A program made the position numbers and the translations under genes. The notes below the pieces were generated by a model. It was not told the DNA's origin and did no database searches. It saw nothing but the letters and a program-made list of their open reading frames with translations. Shown here one piece after another: positions 17,635-26,794 of a stretch of 64,000 bases of DNA; within the stretch, counting starts at the first letter, position 1; the number at the start of each line of letters is the position of its first letter. The stretch is from JBPRGH01 sp051418055 (GTDB lineage: Bacteria > Bacteroidota > Bacteroidia > Cytophagales > Cyclobacteriaceae): positions 62,001 to 126,000 of the forward strand of contig JBPRGH010000052.1 of NCBI GenBank assembly GCA_051418055.1, read 5' to 3'.

Positions 17635-19032
17635 TCACAACAATATCCCTCCTAAAAAAAGATAAGCAGTAGAAAAATAGATTACTATTCCGGTAACATC
17701 CACTAATGTAGAAATAAAAGGTACCGAAGAAACGGCAGGGTCAAATCCGAGGCGTTGTAATAATAGCGGTAGCAATGAACCCATTAATGTACCCCATAGA
17801 ACTACCCCGACAAGGGCAACGCCAATGGTAATAGCCAGCAGCCCCCAATGATCACCATATTCATTGGTGACCAAACCGCCGAAGATAACTCTTAAGGCAC
17901 CAAGTGACCCTAAGACAATACCTAAAGAAAGGCCAGAAACGACTTCTCGCTTCATTACTCTCCACCATTGTTTTAAAGAAACTTCCTCCAGTGCCAGCGC
18001 ACGTGTAATAATCGTGGCTGCCTGAGAACCTGAATTACCCCCGCTGGCGATGATCAACGGAATAAAGAGAGTTAATACTACCGCGCTTGCAATAGCATCT
18101 TCAAAATAACTCATAGCTGTTGCTGTCAGCATCAGTCCAAAGAAAAGTACGATCAGCCAGCCAGCTCTTTTCTTAATCAGCTTGAATAAGCTTACCGAAA
18201 AATAAGGCTCGTCCAAAGCTTCACTACCCCCCATTTTATGGATATCTTCCGTATCCTCCCGCTCCATTACATCCAGCAGGTCATCAACGGTAACGATACC
18301 TACAAGGGTGCCATCAAAATCAGTAACAGGAAGGGCATAGCGGTCAGTTTCTTTAAATACACGTATGGCAGTCTCCTGGTCATTATATGCATTGAGGCTG
18401 ACAAACCTGTCGTCAGTAATGTTTTTAATTTTAGTATTTGGGTTGGCCAGTAATATTTCACGTATCCTCAGGTCATCAATCAGTTTGTGAGTTTCGTCGA
18501 CAACATAGATCACATTAATTGTTTCACTGTCATGCCCGATAGCCCTTATATGTTCAATAGCCTCCTTACAGGTCCATTCGGGTTGTACCTGTACGAACTC
18601 TGTAGTCATTAAGCGGCCAATGGTATCTTCATCGTAGTTGAGTAGCTTTATAGCACTCTTTCTTTCTGTCTCATTAAGGATATTAAGCCATTTTCCCATG
18701 ACCGGTTGGGGCATTTTTTCGAAAAGTGCAGTACGGTCATCAGGGGAAATTTCATTTAGCAGGTATGTAATCCTGTCTTTGGGAAATATATCCAGTAGCT
18801 CACACTGGGCTTTATATTCCAGGCGCTCAAATACTTTTACAGCTCGTTCACCTTTTAGTGTGGCAAATATTTTCTTTATTAGGTTAGGCTGGTCTTCAAT
18901 AGCTTCCCAATGGTAATTGATATATTCAGCTATTTCAGAGTTTGTTGCTTCTTCTTTTATGAAATACTTGAGCTGTTCAAAATTCTCCGGGGGAAGGTCT
19001 TCAATTCTTTGCTTAAGGTTTACACTATCCAT
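17635..19032 (-). CDS. mgtE: magnesium transporter MgtE
   Basis: MgtE is an inner-membrane, gated Mg2+ channel. The 465-residue product has the full family layout: a cytoplasmic superhelical N domain (about 20-130), two CBS domains (about 135-260) that sense magnesium, a connecting helix, and a C-terminal five-helix membrane domain (about 290-465). The latter includes the family segment FIPLIIASGGNSGSQAATI in the pore region. It appears to be a single gene; its start MDSVNLKQRI is the first in-frame ATG. Confidence 0.95.
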   Translation of the reverse strand: MDSVNLKQRIEDLPPENFEQLKYFIKEEATNSEIAEYINYHWEAIEDQPNLIKKIFATLKGERAVKVFERLEYKAQCELLDIFPKDRITYLLNEISPDDRTALFEKMPQPVMGKWLNILNETERKSAIKLLNYDEDTIGRLMTTEFVQVQPEWTCKEAIEHIRAIGHDSETINVIYVVDETHKLIDDLRIREILLANPNTKIKNITDDRFVSLNAYNDQETAIRVFKETDRYALPVTDFDGTLVGIVTVDDLLDVMEREDTEDIHKMGGSEALDEPYFSVSLFKLIKKRAGWLIVLFFGLMLTATAMSYFEDAIASAVVLTLFIPLIIASGGNSGSQAATIITRALALEEVSLKQWWRVMKREVVSGLSLGIVLGSLGALRVIFGGLVTNEYGDHWGLLAITIGVALVGVVLWGTLMGSLLPLLLQRLGFDPAVSSVPFISTLVDVTGIVIYFSTAYLFLGGILL

Positions 19033-19229
19033 TCTATTGTTACTTTTGCCCGGGAGTTATTTTATTTTGAAAAATTAATGATTTTTTAAATAAGGATAAT
19101 CATCCTCAGGTTCTGTAACAAGATAACAGCAGGTTGAGTTACTGAAGGAACTAATAGTTACCTGACTTAAGTCTAGCAAAGCGTAACTTAAATCTTTCAA
19201 TAAGAGTAAGTTTATAACTTGCTTGATCA

Positions 19230-19246
19230 TGAAGTTTCAAACTTCA
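19230..19246. repeat. short perfect palindrome
   Basis: TGAAGTTTCAAACTTCA has 8-base arms around one central C. It lies in the gap 19033-19353 between mgtE and aspS; a second near-palindrome (TTTTAAGTTTAAAACTTAAAA) follows at about 19259-19279. Apart from these and the aspS terminator I see nothing else in the gap. Confidence 0.4.
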
Positions 19247-19297
19247 TTCCATTCCTGGTTTTAAGTTTAAAACTTAAAACAGGGGATAAAAAATTAA

Positions 19298-19345
19298 TAG
19301 CCTTCCTAAACCTTTTTGCTACGTCAAAAAGGTTTAGGAAGGCTA
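19298..19345 (-). terminator. rho-independent terminator of aspS
   Basis: TAGCCTTCCTAAACCTTTTTG and its exact reverse complement form a 21-base-pair stem around a 6-base loop. On the minus strand it starts 9 bases after the aspS stop and is followed by an AATTTTTTA tract. The stem is unusually long for a simple terminator. Confidence 0.8.
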
Positions 19346-19353
19346 GCTATAAT

Positions 19354-21105
19354 CTACTCTTTCTTGATCCTCAAATGCAGCTCATCCAGCTGCTGCTGGT
19401 CAATCTTAGAAGGTGTATCTATCATGACATCCTTGCCGGCATTGTTTTTAGGGAAGGCAATATAATCACGGATGGATTCTGTACCTCCAAATAGAGCACT
19501 GAGTCTGTCAAATCCAAAAGCGATACCACCATGAGGAGGAGCGCCGTATTCAAAGGCATTTAAAAGGAAGCCAAATTGGTATTCTGCTTCTTCTTTGGTA
19601 AAACCAAGTGCATCAAACATTCGCTGCTGTATCTCGCGGTCATGGATACGGATTGATCCGCCGCCAAGCTCCACACCATTCACTACCATATCGTAGGCAT
19701 TGGCACGAACATCACCTGGGCTAGATTCCAGCTTTTCAAGATCTTCAGGAACAGGCGAAGTAAACGGATGGTGCATGGCATGATATCGCTGGCTTTCTTC
19801 ATCCCATTCAAGTAAAGGAAAATCAAGTACCCACAACGGCTTATAATCATCCTTTTTACGTAAACCTAGTTCATTCCCCATATGCAGGCGCAATTGATTC
19901 AGCTGAACCCTGGTCTCACTTTTATCGCCGGCTAATATCAGCATCAGGTCGCCGGGCTTTGAATTGAAAGCTTCTGCCCAACCTTTTAACTGCTCTTCAT
20001 TATAAAACTTATCTACGGAAGATTTTAATGAACCATCAAGATTATGCTTCACATAAACGAGACCCTTTGCGCCAACCTGAGGCCTGCGTACAAAATCCGT
20101 AAGGGCATCCAGCTGCTTACGGGTATATTCTCCTGCACCGGGAGCATTTATTCCGACCACCAGCTCCGCCTGGTCAAATACGTTAAATCCTTTATTTTGG
20201 GTCAGCTCGTTAAGCTCAACGAATTCCATCCCAAAGCGCAGGTCCGGCTTATCAGATCCGTATTTAGTTATAGCCTCAGCATAAGACATCCTTGGGAAAT
20301 CCGGCAGCTCTACATTTTTTACTGTTCTGAAAAGATGCTTGATCAGTCCTTCAAACGTGCTCAAAACATCTTCTCTATCTACAAATGACATCTCACAGTC
20401 TATCTGTGTAAATTCCGGCTGGCGATCGGCACGAAGGTCTTCATCCCTGAAGCACTTCACGATCTGAAAATAACGGTCCATGCCGGCAACCATCAGCAGC
20501 TGCTTAAAGGTCTGAGGGGATTGTGGTAAGGCATAAAACTCACCTTCATGGACACGGCTCGGCACCACGAAATCGCGGGCACCTTCCGGAGTAGATTTTA
20601 TAAGAACCGGTGTTTCAATTTCATTAAATCCCTGCTCGTCCATATAGCGGCGGGTATTCTGCATCAGCTTATGGCGCAGCTCAAGATTTCTTCTGAGGGG
20701 ATTACGGCGCAGGTCCAGGTAGCGGTATTTCATCCTCAGGTCCTCACCGCCGTCAGTATCATCTTCAATAGTAAAGGGAGGTGTTTTGGACCTGTTGAGG
20801 ATTGATAATCCTGAAAGCTTAACCTCTATATCTCCCGTTGGCAGGTTTGGGTTCTTAGAATAGCGCTCAATGACTTCTCCCTCTGCTTTAATAACGAATT
20901 CACGGCCTAATTCACGGGCAGTTTTCACCAGCTCTTCAGCGCTTTTTTCTTCCTCAAGGATCAGCTGGGTGATGCCATATTTATCACGCAGGTCAATCCA
21001 GATAACGCCTCCTTTATCACGGGCTTTCTGAACCCAGCCGCATAGGGTAACCTGTTTTCCTTTGTCATCAAGTCGTAATTCACCGCAAGTATGGGAACGA
21101 AGCAT
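19354..21105 (-). CDS. aspS: aspartyl-tRNA synthetase
   Basis: Charges tRNA-Asp. The 583-residue bacterial-type enzyme has an N-terminal OB-fold anticodon-binding domain (about 1-105), the class II catalytic core with [18 protein letters not shown] as motif 2, the bacterial GAD insertion (about 285-420), and motif 3 with [10 protein letters not shown] near the C terminus. The start [10 protein letters not shown] is typical of bacterial AspRS. It is transcribed alone and is followed by a strong terminator. Confidence 0.97.
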   Translation of the reverse strand: MLRSHTCGELRLDDKGKQVTLCGWVQKARDKGGVIWIDLRDKYGITQLILEEEKSAEELVKTARELGREFVIKAEGEVIERYSKNPNLPTGDIEVKLSGLSILNRSKTPPFTIEDDTDGGEDLRMKYRYLDLRRNPLRRNLELRHKLMQNTRRYMDEQGFNEIETPVLIKSTPEGARDFVVPSRVHEGEFYALPQSPQTFKQLLMVAGMDRYFQIVKCFRDEDLRADRQPEFTQIDCEMSFVDREDVLSTFEGLIKHLFRTVKNVELPDFPRMSYAEAITKYGSDKPDLRFGMEFVELNELTQNKGFNVFDQAELVVGINAPGAGEYTRKQLDALTDFVRRPQVGAKGLVYVKHNLDGSLKSSVDKFYNEEQLKGWAEAFNSKPGDLMLILAGDKSETRVQLNQLRLHMGNELGLRKKDDYKPLWVLDFPLLEWDEESQRYHAMHHPFTSPVPEDLEKLESSPGDVRANAYDMVVNGVELGGGSIRIHDREIQQRMFDALGFTKEEAEYQFGFLLNAFEYGAPPHGGIAFGFDRLSALFGGTESIRDYIAFPKNNAGKDVMIDTPSKIDQQQLDELHLRIKKE

Positions 21106-21211
21106 ATGTATTATAGATTTTTAAGGCGCAAAGTTAATAATCTCCTTATGCCGGTGCTAATTGTTGATTAGAAGTTTAAATAAAAAATACCGTTTAGGCA
21201 AAAATATTCAT

Positions 21212-21607
21212 TTACTTCACCTCAAGAGTATCAAAAGATACTGGAAAAGGGTATTCATTTATCTGGAAGTAATATTTGCCAGTTCTTAAAGGTGTAAAAT
21301 CAATGGTTGTATCTTTAGATACTATTACCTGTGGACATGCTCCATTGGTTTGGAATAATCCTGTTGCTTTTAAAAGAAAATGAACACTGTCAGTTGTATT
21401 AAAGGAGATTTGCAGATCCTCATAGCACCCATTATTTGCCTGGGCTGTTGCCTGAATTGCAATAGAAGTGTTTATCTGGCCTTTCTCAGGAATATCGGCA
21501 TTTGATATATTAACAGGAACTCTGGCCCCGATTTCCGTATCTGTACAGGAAGTTGTGAGGCAGATAATTATTATACCCGGTAATAACCTGTTAAAATTAA
21601 AATTCAT
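21212..21607 (-). CDS. predicted lipoprotein, 131 aa
   Basis: Small exported protein with a type II signal peptide: hydrophobic residues 8-17 and a lipobox LTTSC placing the lipidated cysteine at about residue 21. The mature part is beta-rich (for example TIDFTPLRTGKYYFQINEY), has two further cysteines, and may fold as a single beta-sandwich domain. I do not recognise the family. It is a single gene downstream of the divergent gene at 21786, with no informative neighbours. Confidence 0.65.
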   Translation of the reverse strand: MNFNFNRLLPGIIIICLTTSCTDTEIGARVPVNISNADIPEKGQINTSIAIQATAQANNGCYEDLQISFNTTDSVHFLLKATGLFQTNGACPQVIVSKDTTIDFTPLRTGKYYFQINEYPFPVSFDTLEVK

Positions 21608-21785
21608 ATTTCTTAAGACACGATTAGGTGAGGATTAGTTGTAATTAATTGTAGATAGGTTAAAATTTTGAAATTACACATACTCCGGAACGAACATATC
21701 AAACATTACGTTTTGAAGCTGCAAATGAGTATTATTGCACTAAAAGCTGGTATCAAATTTGTTATCTGAAGATAAAACAACACAC

Positions 21786-22349
21786 ATGATAAGATCATTT
21801 TTCTTAATCACACTCTTTCTTGCAGGAAGTGGCTTTAACGATGTAAAGCTGAAAAAAACAAAAGTAGCGGATGGTATTACTGTGTTGTTACCAGCTGAAT
21901 TCTTTCCAATGACACCGGAAGATCTCGCTCAGCGTTATCCATCCGTCAGAAAGCCAATTGCTGCATATACAAATGAAGAGCGTATGGTGGATTTTAGTGT
22001 TAACCAATCTGCCACACAATGGCGTGATGGTGATATTGAAATAGCAAAAGGTTTTATAAAAGCCTCTATCAGCAATATGTTTGATAAAGTGAAGGTACAC
22101 CAGGAGGATGTCAGAGAGATCAATGGAGAAACCTTTATTATTTTTGAGCTCGAAACACGTATTAATGGTGACCGGCTGGGGCTGGAAACTACAGAGCCGG
22201 CGGTAAAATATTCATATCTTCAATATCTGATAAAGAACGGCCAAATGTACGTTTTTAGCTTCCATGCACCGCTTCGTTATATCCAGACCTGGCAACCTAT
22301 AGCCAGTGAGGTGATGAATAGTGTGAAGATAAAACCAAAGAAACTATAG
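21786..22349 (+). CDS. exported protein, PsbP/DcrB-like
   Basis: The likely start is the ATG at 21786 (MIRSFFLITLFLAGSGFNDV), which begins a signal peptide; the frame is open nine codons further up without a signal-like sequence. The 187-residue product has the pattern of PsbP/DcrB-fold proteins: a strand reading ITVLLPAEFFPMTP, then alternating helices and strands ending SEVMNSVKI. The fold assignment is tentative and the function unknown. Its TAG stop overlaps the GTG start of tadA by one base, so the two genes are translationally coupled. Confidence 0.65.
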   Translation: MIRSFFLITLFLAGSGFNDVKLKKTKVADGITVLLPAEFFPMTPEDLAQRYPSVRKPIAAYTNEERMVDFSVNQSATQWRDGDIEIAKGFIKASISNMFDKVKVHQEDVREINGETFIIFELETRINGDRLGLETTEPAVKYSYLQYLIKNGQMYVFSFHAPLRYIQTWQPIASEVMNSVKIKPKKL

Positions 22350-22804
22350 TGGCTATTGATCTCAATAGCGATGAGCGTTTTATGCGCGAAGCGATTAAGC
22401 TTGCCCAGCAAGCACATGCAGAGGGAGAGATACCGGTTGGTGCTGTAGTTGTTGCAAATAACCAAATAATTGCCAAGGGTTATAACCAGACGGAAAGGCT
22501 TAAAGACCCTACTGCTCATGCCGAAATGATTGCCATAACATCTGCATGTAACTACATTGGAACAAAATACCTTACGGACTGTTCCTTATACGTAACACTG
22601 GAACCCTGTGGTATGTGCGCGGGAGGGTTGTACTGGGCGCAGTTAAAGCGGCTGGTCTTTGGGGCAAGAGATGAGCAAAGAGGCTATTCTGTTATTAATC
22701 CCAAAATGATCCATCCCCGGACAAAGATCACCTCTGGTATTTTAGCCGAAGAGTCGGCTGCTTTGATCTTAAAGTTCTTTGCAGAGCTAAGGAAGAAGAC
22801 ATAA
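22349..22804 (+). CDS. tadA: tRNA-specific adenosine deaminase
   Basis: Converts adenosine 34 of tRNA-Arg(ACG) to inosine. The 151-residue cytidine/deoxycytidylate deaminase-fold protein has the zinc site: HAE at residues 57-59, with Glu59 as proton shuttle, and PCGMC with Cys87 and Cys90. The start is GTG within TAGTG, overlapping the stop of the upstream gene. The next in-frame ATG (codon 12) would remove the N-terminal helix, so GTG is preferred. A more general guanine or cytosine deaminase is less likely given the length and motif spacing. Confidence 0.9.
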   Translation: MAIDLNSDERFMREAIKLAQQAHAEGEIPVGAVVVANNQIIAKGYNQTERLKDPTAHAEMIAITSACNYIGTKYLTDCSLYVTLEPCGMCAGGLYWAQLKRLVFGARDEQRGYSVINPKMIHPRTKITSGILAEESAALILKFFAELRKKT

Positions 22805-22869
22805 AGAATATCTATCAGTATATAGGAATTATCAATCCATTGGGTTACAGTCATTTACAAAGTTTACGT

Positions 22870-22877
22870 TAACTTTG
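22870..22877 (+). promoter_or_regulatory. -7 promoter box for superoxide dismutase
   Basis: TAACTTTG matches TAnnTTTG and ends 37 bases before the superoxide dismutase start codon. No convincing -33 TTTG is seen at the usual spacing. Confidence 0.45.
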
Positions 22878-22913
22878 ATAAAAGCATTTGTAAAACTTAA
22901 ATAATAAAAAATT

Positions 22914-23519
22914 ATGGCTTTTAAATTACCCGATCTACCGTATGCAAATGATGCATTAGAACCGTATATAGATGCTAAAACTATGGAAATACACCATGAT
23001 AAGCATCATGCAGGTTATACAAGCAAACTGAACAATGCAATTGAGGGGACTGAAATGGAGGGTAAGACAATTGAAGAACTTTTGCAGAGTCATTCTGATA
23101 ATGAAAAAATAAGAAATAATGGCGGTGGATATTATAACCACAACTTGTTCTGGGCTGTGATGGGCCCTAACAAAGGCGGTGCACCTGAAGGAGAACTTGC
23201 CAATTCCATAAAGGAGTCATTTGGATCTTTTGAAAAGTTTAAAGAAAAATTTTCTGAAGCTGCTGCGACACAATTTGGTTCAGGGTGGGCCTGGTTATGT
23301 GTTCACAGAGGTGGAAAACTTGAAGTATGCCATTCACAGAATCAGGATAACCCCCTCATGCCAAATGTTGGATGTGGTGGAACGCCTATCCTTGGACTTG
23401 ACGTTTGGGAGCATGCATATTACTTAAACTACCAAAATAAGCGTCCGGAATATATCGAGGCTTGGTGGAATGTTGTCAACTGGGACGAAGTAGCCAAAAG
23501 ATTTCAGGCTAATAAGTAA
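22914..23519 (+). CDS. sodA: superoxide dismutase, Mn type by motif
   Basis: Dismutates superoxide in the cytoplasm. The 201-residue protein has all four metal ligands of the Fe/Mn family: His27, His76, Asp163 and His167 (DVWEHAYY). The [11 protein letters not shown] stretch and QDNPLM are closer to the manganese class than to the iron class (which usually reads AAQxWNHxFYW). Metal use cannot be proven from sequence and cambialistic enzymes are common in this phylum. A TAnnTTTG box precedes the gene and a clear terminator follows. Confidence 0.93.
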   Translation: MAFKLPDLPYANDALEPYIDAKTMEIHHDKHHAGYTSKLNNAIEGTEMEGKTIEELLQSHSDNEKIRNNGGGYYNHNLFWAVMGPNKGGAPEGELANSIKESFGSFEKFKEKFSEAAATQFGSGWAWLCVHRGGKLEVCHSQNQDNPLMPNVGCGGTPILGLDVWEHAYYLNYQNKRPEYIEAWWNVVNWDEVAKRFQANK

Positions 23520-23540
23520 TTAGAAGTAACAGTTAAAATA

Positions 23541-23578
23541 AAAGCCCTTGTCGATTAATCCGGCAAGGGCTTTTTTTA
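23541..23578 (+). terminator. terminator of the superoxide dismutase gene
   Basis: AAAGCCCTTG and CAAGGGCTTT form a 10-base-pair stem with a 13-base loop, followed by a run of T. It begins 21 bases after the stop codon. Confidence 0.85.
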
Positions 23579-23640
23579 TTTTGGGTTTCCATCGAATATT
23601 TTATTTTTTTGAGCCTCAGTATCTTATAATTTTTTTTACA

Positions 23641-23690
23641 TCTCAAGTCTCATATCTCAAGTCTCATATCTATTTAATTATCTAACATCT
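23641..23690. repeat. short direct repeats of TCTCAAGTCTCATA
   Basis: TCTCAAGTCTCATATCTCAA is followed by a further GTCTCATATCT and then by TCTAACATCTAATATCT. The stretch resembles the loosely repeated filler near 4620 and 35865. No function is assigned. Confidence 0.4.
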
Positions 23691-23743
23691 AATATCTGTG
23701 CATGTTAATAAACAAAGATCGAGAACGAAAAGAGGAGAAGATT

Positions 23744-24307
23744 ATGGCTGAAGATAAAACGAAAGAAAAGATAAGTGCCTCCGCTAAAGCTACAAGTGGC
23801 ACACGGAAGAAGGAGAAAGAAAAGGTAGAAAGAAAAAGAGCCGGAACACCACGCCGTACCACAAAGGCAAAGGCTGAAAAAGAATCTGAAAAGGACCTTT
23901 CCAAATCCTACAATAAATTTAAAGAATACGAAGGTAAAAAATATACCGGCATGAAAGTCGGCCGTAGCCACAAATGGTATTATGACAAAGGCGAGTGGAA
24001 AGAGAAAAAAATGACCCCTGATGAATGGGAGATCAACTATGAAACTCCCAAGCGCCGTGCCGGAAAAGCACCTGAAGGCTCAGGAGTGCCCGTAGGTACC
24101 GAATACCATTGGTATATACTTGCACATCAGCATGTGACAAAACTTGATGCTAATACGTACAGTACAGCAATGTCAGGGAGGAAAATCAAACTGGCACATA
24201 AGCGGGCAGAGAAGGATAAATGGAGCGTATCCGATAAAACCCAAAAGAAAAAGCTGATAAAAGTGCTGGAAAATATGATTGAAGATCTTAAGGACGGAGA
24301 GGAATAG
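23744..24307 (+). CDS. highly basic hypothetical protein
   Basis: The start at 23744 (MAEDKTKEK) follows GAGGAGAAGATT, a reasonable ribosome-binding site; the frame is open to 23702. The 187-residue product has a Lys/Glu/Ala-rich, probably disordered N-terminal third with basic clusters such as GTRKKEKEKVERKRAGTPRR, then a folded region with several aromatic residues (SHKWYYDKGEWKEKKMTPDE, EYHWYILAHQH). There is no signal peptide. The basic N terminus would suit nucleic-acid binding, but no known DNA-binding domain is recognised. Confidence 0.65.
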   Translation: MAEDKTKEKISASAKATSGTRKKEKEKVERKRAGTPRRTTKAKAEKESEKDLSKSYNKFKEYEGKKYTGMKVGRSHKWYYDKGEWKEKKMTPDEWEINYETPKRRAGKAPEGSGVPVGTEYHWYILAHQHVTKLDANTYSTAMSGRKIKLAHKRAEKDKWSVSDKTQKKKLIKVLENMIEDLKDGEE

Positions 24308-24395
24308 ACATCATCCGCTTTAATTTTTTTGACAACTATTTATACATTTTATGGTTAGTAATAGTTGTTAATGCATTATAAATCACCACATTACC

Positions 24396-25478
24396 ATGAA
24401 TGATATATTAGAACGGGTTTATTACGACAATACCGTACAGCAGTATCTTATAGCTCTAGGTATTATTGTAGTAGGCCTTTTACTTATAAAGCTGTTTAAA
24501 AGATCAATACTCACACGCATTGAGCGGCTGACTACAAGAACTAAAACAAAAATTGATTCCTATACAGTTGGGTACTTCGATAAATACGGAATTCCTGCAC
24601 TATATATTTTAGTTGTTTATTGGGGATTAAACTACCTCTATCTTTCAGAGCGGCTTCAGGATATCCTTCAGGTCGCTTTAATTGTTTCCCTTACAATTTT
24701 GGGCATCAGGCTTGTTTCTGCATTTGTTCAGGCCATTTTAAGAGGTTACTTGCGGCGGCAGGAAGGTGGTGAAGAGCGGGTAAAACAGCTGAGTGGGCTT
24801 ATGCTCATCATTAATCTTATTGTATGGGGGTTAGGACTAATATTCCTTTTTGGCAACCTTGGATTTGATGTTACTGCTGTTGTAGCCGGTCTGGGAATAG
24901 GAGGTATAGCTATTGCACTTGCTGCACAAAATATACTGGGTGACCTGTTCAATTACTTTGTTATTCTGTTTGACCGTCCTTTTATAGTTGGTGATTTTTT
25001 GATCATTGATGATAAGCTTGGATCAGTAGAAAAAATTGGAATAAAAACTACCAGGATACGTAGCCTTTCTGGTGAAGAGCTGATTTTTTCAAATGGTGAC
25101 CTTACAAGCTCCAGGATAAAGAACTATAAAAGCATGCAGCGGCGCCGCATTGTATTTAACTTTGGTGTCACCTACCAGACACCACTGGAAAAATTGAAAA
25201 CGATCCCCGGAATAATAAAAACAATCCTGGAGGAACAGGAGCAGGCAAATTTAGACAGGGCGCATTTTGCTGCATATGAAGATTCAAGTCTGCGATTTGA
25301 AGTAGTTTATTTTATGGAAGTCCCTGATTATAACTCATATATGGATACACAGCAGGAGATAAATTTTCGTCTTTATGAAGAGCTGGAGAAAATTAATGTT
25401 GATATCGCTTATCCTACACGAACATTATATGTCAATATGGAAAATAATTCTCCAAAAACTGCTTTGTCACCAAGCTAA
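24396..25478 (+). CDS. mechanosensitive channel, MscS family
   Basis: Inner-membrane channel of 360 residues that should open under membrane tension and release osmolytes. Helices are predicted at about 15-32, 65-80, 90-110 and 130-150. The pore-lining helix follows, with the Gly/Ala-rich stretch VVAGLGIGGIAIALAAQNIL (about 160-180). The cytoplasmic beta domain begins FNYFVILFDRPFIVGDFL, a hallmark of the family. The length is greater than E. coli MscS (286), with one or two extra N-terminal helices. It appears to be transcribed alone. Confidence 0.92.
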   Translation: MNDILERVYYDNTVQQYLIALGIIVVGLLLIKLFKRSILTRIERLTTRTKTKIDSYTVGYFDKYGIPALYILVVYWGLNYLYLSERLQDILQVALIVSLTILGIRLVSAFVQAILRGYLRRQEGGEERVKQLSGLMLIINLIVWGLGLIFLFGNLGFDVTAVVAGLGIGGIAIALAAQNILGDLFNYFVILFDRPFIVGDFLIIDDKLGSVEKIGIKTTRIRSLSGEELIFSNGDLTSSRIKNYKSMQRRRIVFNFGVTYQTPLEKLKTIPGIIKTILEEQEQANLDRAHFAAYEDSSLRFEVVYFMEVPDYNSYMDTQQEINFRLYEELEKINVDIAYPTRTLYVNMENNSPKTALSPS

Positions 25479-25500
25479 GAAAATTCAAAAATAGAAAGAA

Positions 25501-25530
25501 AAAAACCGGCCTTTCGAGCCGGTTTTTATT
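25501..25530. terminator. bidirectional terminator
   Basis: AAAAACCGGC and GCCGGTTTTT pair perfectly around a 7-base loop. A run of T lies on the right and a run of A on the left, so it can serve both the mscS-type gene (plus) and the amidohydrolase pair (minus). Confidence 0.85.
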
Positions 25531-26778
25531 TTATCTTTTTTCCTCACTTACTACCTCACCATTTATTATTACAGTAGTAACATGTGATGTATATTCAAAC
25601 GGATCTCCATCAAAAAGAACAAGATCAGCATCTTTCCCTTTTTCCAGTGAGCCTACTCTGTCACCGACGCCTATAATATTAGCGGCATCAATGGTAATAG
25701 CCTTTAGCGCATTATCAAATCCGAGGCCATTGGCTGCTGCAATTGCTGCTTCATATAAAACTACTCTTGTTTTTGGCACATAACCTTCAAAGCCGCTTTG
25801 AAGCGCAAAAGGAATACCTGCCTGCTGTAGCTTTGCAGCTGTTTCAAAAGTAGCATTACGGGTATCTCCATAATTCCTCACCATGGTTGGGTGAAGGATA
25901 ACAGGTACTCCTGCTTTTTTAATCTCATCCATTACCAGGTAAGCTTCGCTGGCACCATCAAGGATCAGCTTAAATCCAAATTCTTCCTGCAATCGGATTG
26001 CCGTCATTATTTCCGTTGATTGTTGTGCTGTTATTAACGCAGGGACTTCACCATTCAGTACCTGTGCCAAAACTTCCAGTTTTAGATCTCTGGTAGGGCG
26101 TTTTGTTTCATCTTCCGATTTCATTTTAACTGCGTATTCCTGTGCTTTATACAGCTGTTCACGCAGCATGGCTACACCTTTTGATCGTGTGCCGGGAACC
26201 TGGTAGTTTCGGCTAACAGTTGGACCAAGAGTAAAAGAAACCATGTTAAAGGGTTTAATTACAGCTTCCTCCACTGTATTGCCCGTAGTTTTGGCAATAA
26301 GTGTTTGGCCGCTGATCAAAGCCCCCGGGCCATGTCCTGCATGTACAGTAGTTACTCCCATGCTTCGCAAAAAAGCAACCAGCTCCTCTCGGGCGTTGTA
26401 TGCATCAATTGCACGTAATTCCGGCTGCAATGGACTTGATTTTTCAAGCTGGTCCTGATCATTCGGCTCATTATAAATTCCGGCCAACCCTACAACAGTA
26501 CGGGCATCAACTAATCCGGGAGTAACGACCTTTGCACTATAAACTTTATAGTTTTCAGGAATTGTTATTCTGTCAGCAGTGCCAATCTCCTGGATTTTAC
26601 CGTCCTTAATTAATACTACACCATCAGTTATAGGATCCCCACTGACGGTATATACTGTTTCTCCCTTTACTGCAATTTGAGCATATACATTACCTGTTAC
26701 TGTCTGTAAAAGAATAACAGAAAACAAAGCAGCTATAGTAAATTTCATAATTACTGATAATTTATTCTTTAGAATCAT
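25531..26778 (-). CDS. amidohydrolase-like protein lacking metal ligands
   Basis: Exported protein of 415 residues; the start at 26778 (MILKNKLSVIMKF) is preceded by AGGAAAA at good spacing and lies 16 bases after the upstream stop. After the signal peptide (cleavage near NVYAQ) comes the amidohydrolase composite domain. It aligns well with the preceding gene, but every expected metal-site segment is changed: DSHSH becomes DARTV, the HNHTHRH stretch becomes ITAQQS, LHHVSEAW becomes LDGASEAY, and HTDD becomes QSGF. It is therefore probably not a normal metal-dependent hydrolase; it may be a pseudoenzyme partner of its neighbour. Confidence 0.85.
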   Translation of the reverse strand: MILKNKLSVIMKFTIAALFSVILLQTVTGNVYAQIAVKGETVYTVSGDPITDGVVLIKDGKIQEIGTADRITIPENYKVYSAKVVTPGLVDARTVVGLAGIYNEPNDQDQLEKSSPLQPELRAIDAYNAREELVAFLRSMGVTTVHAGHGPGALISGQTLIAKTTGNTVEEAVIKPFNMVSFTLGPTVSRNYQVPGTRSKGVAMLREQLYKAQEYAVKMKSEDETKRPTRDLKLEVLAQVLNGEVPALITAQQSTEIMTAIRLQEEFGFKLILDGASEAYLVMDEIKKAGVPVILHPTMVRNYGDTRNATFETAAKLQQAGIPFALQSGFEGYVPKTRVVLYEAAIAAANGLGFDNALKAITIDAANIIGVGDRVGSLEKGKDADLVLFDGDPFEYTSHVTTVIINGEVVSEEKR

Positions 26779-26794
26779 TAGTATTTTCCTTCCA

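Noticed and set aside
20044..20388. 114-codon open frame on the plus strand inside aspS
   Set aside because: It is antisense to a conserved gene and has no recognisable features.
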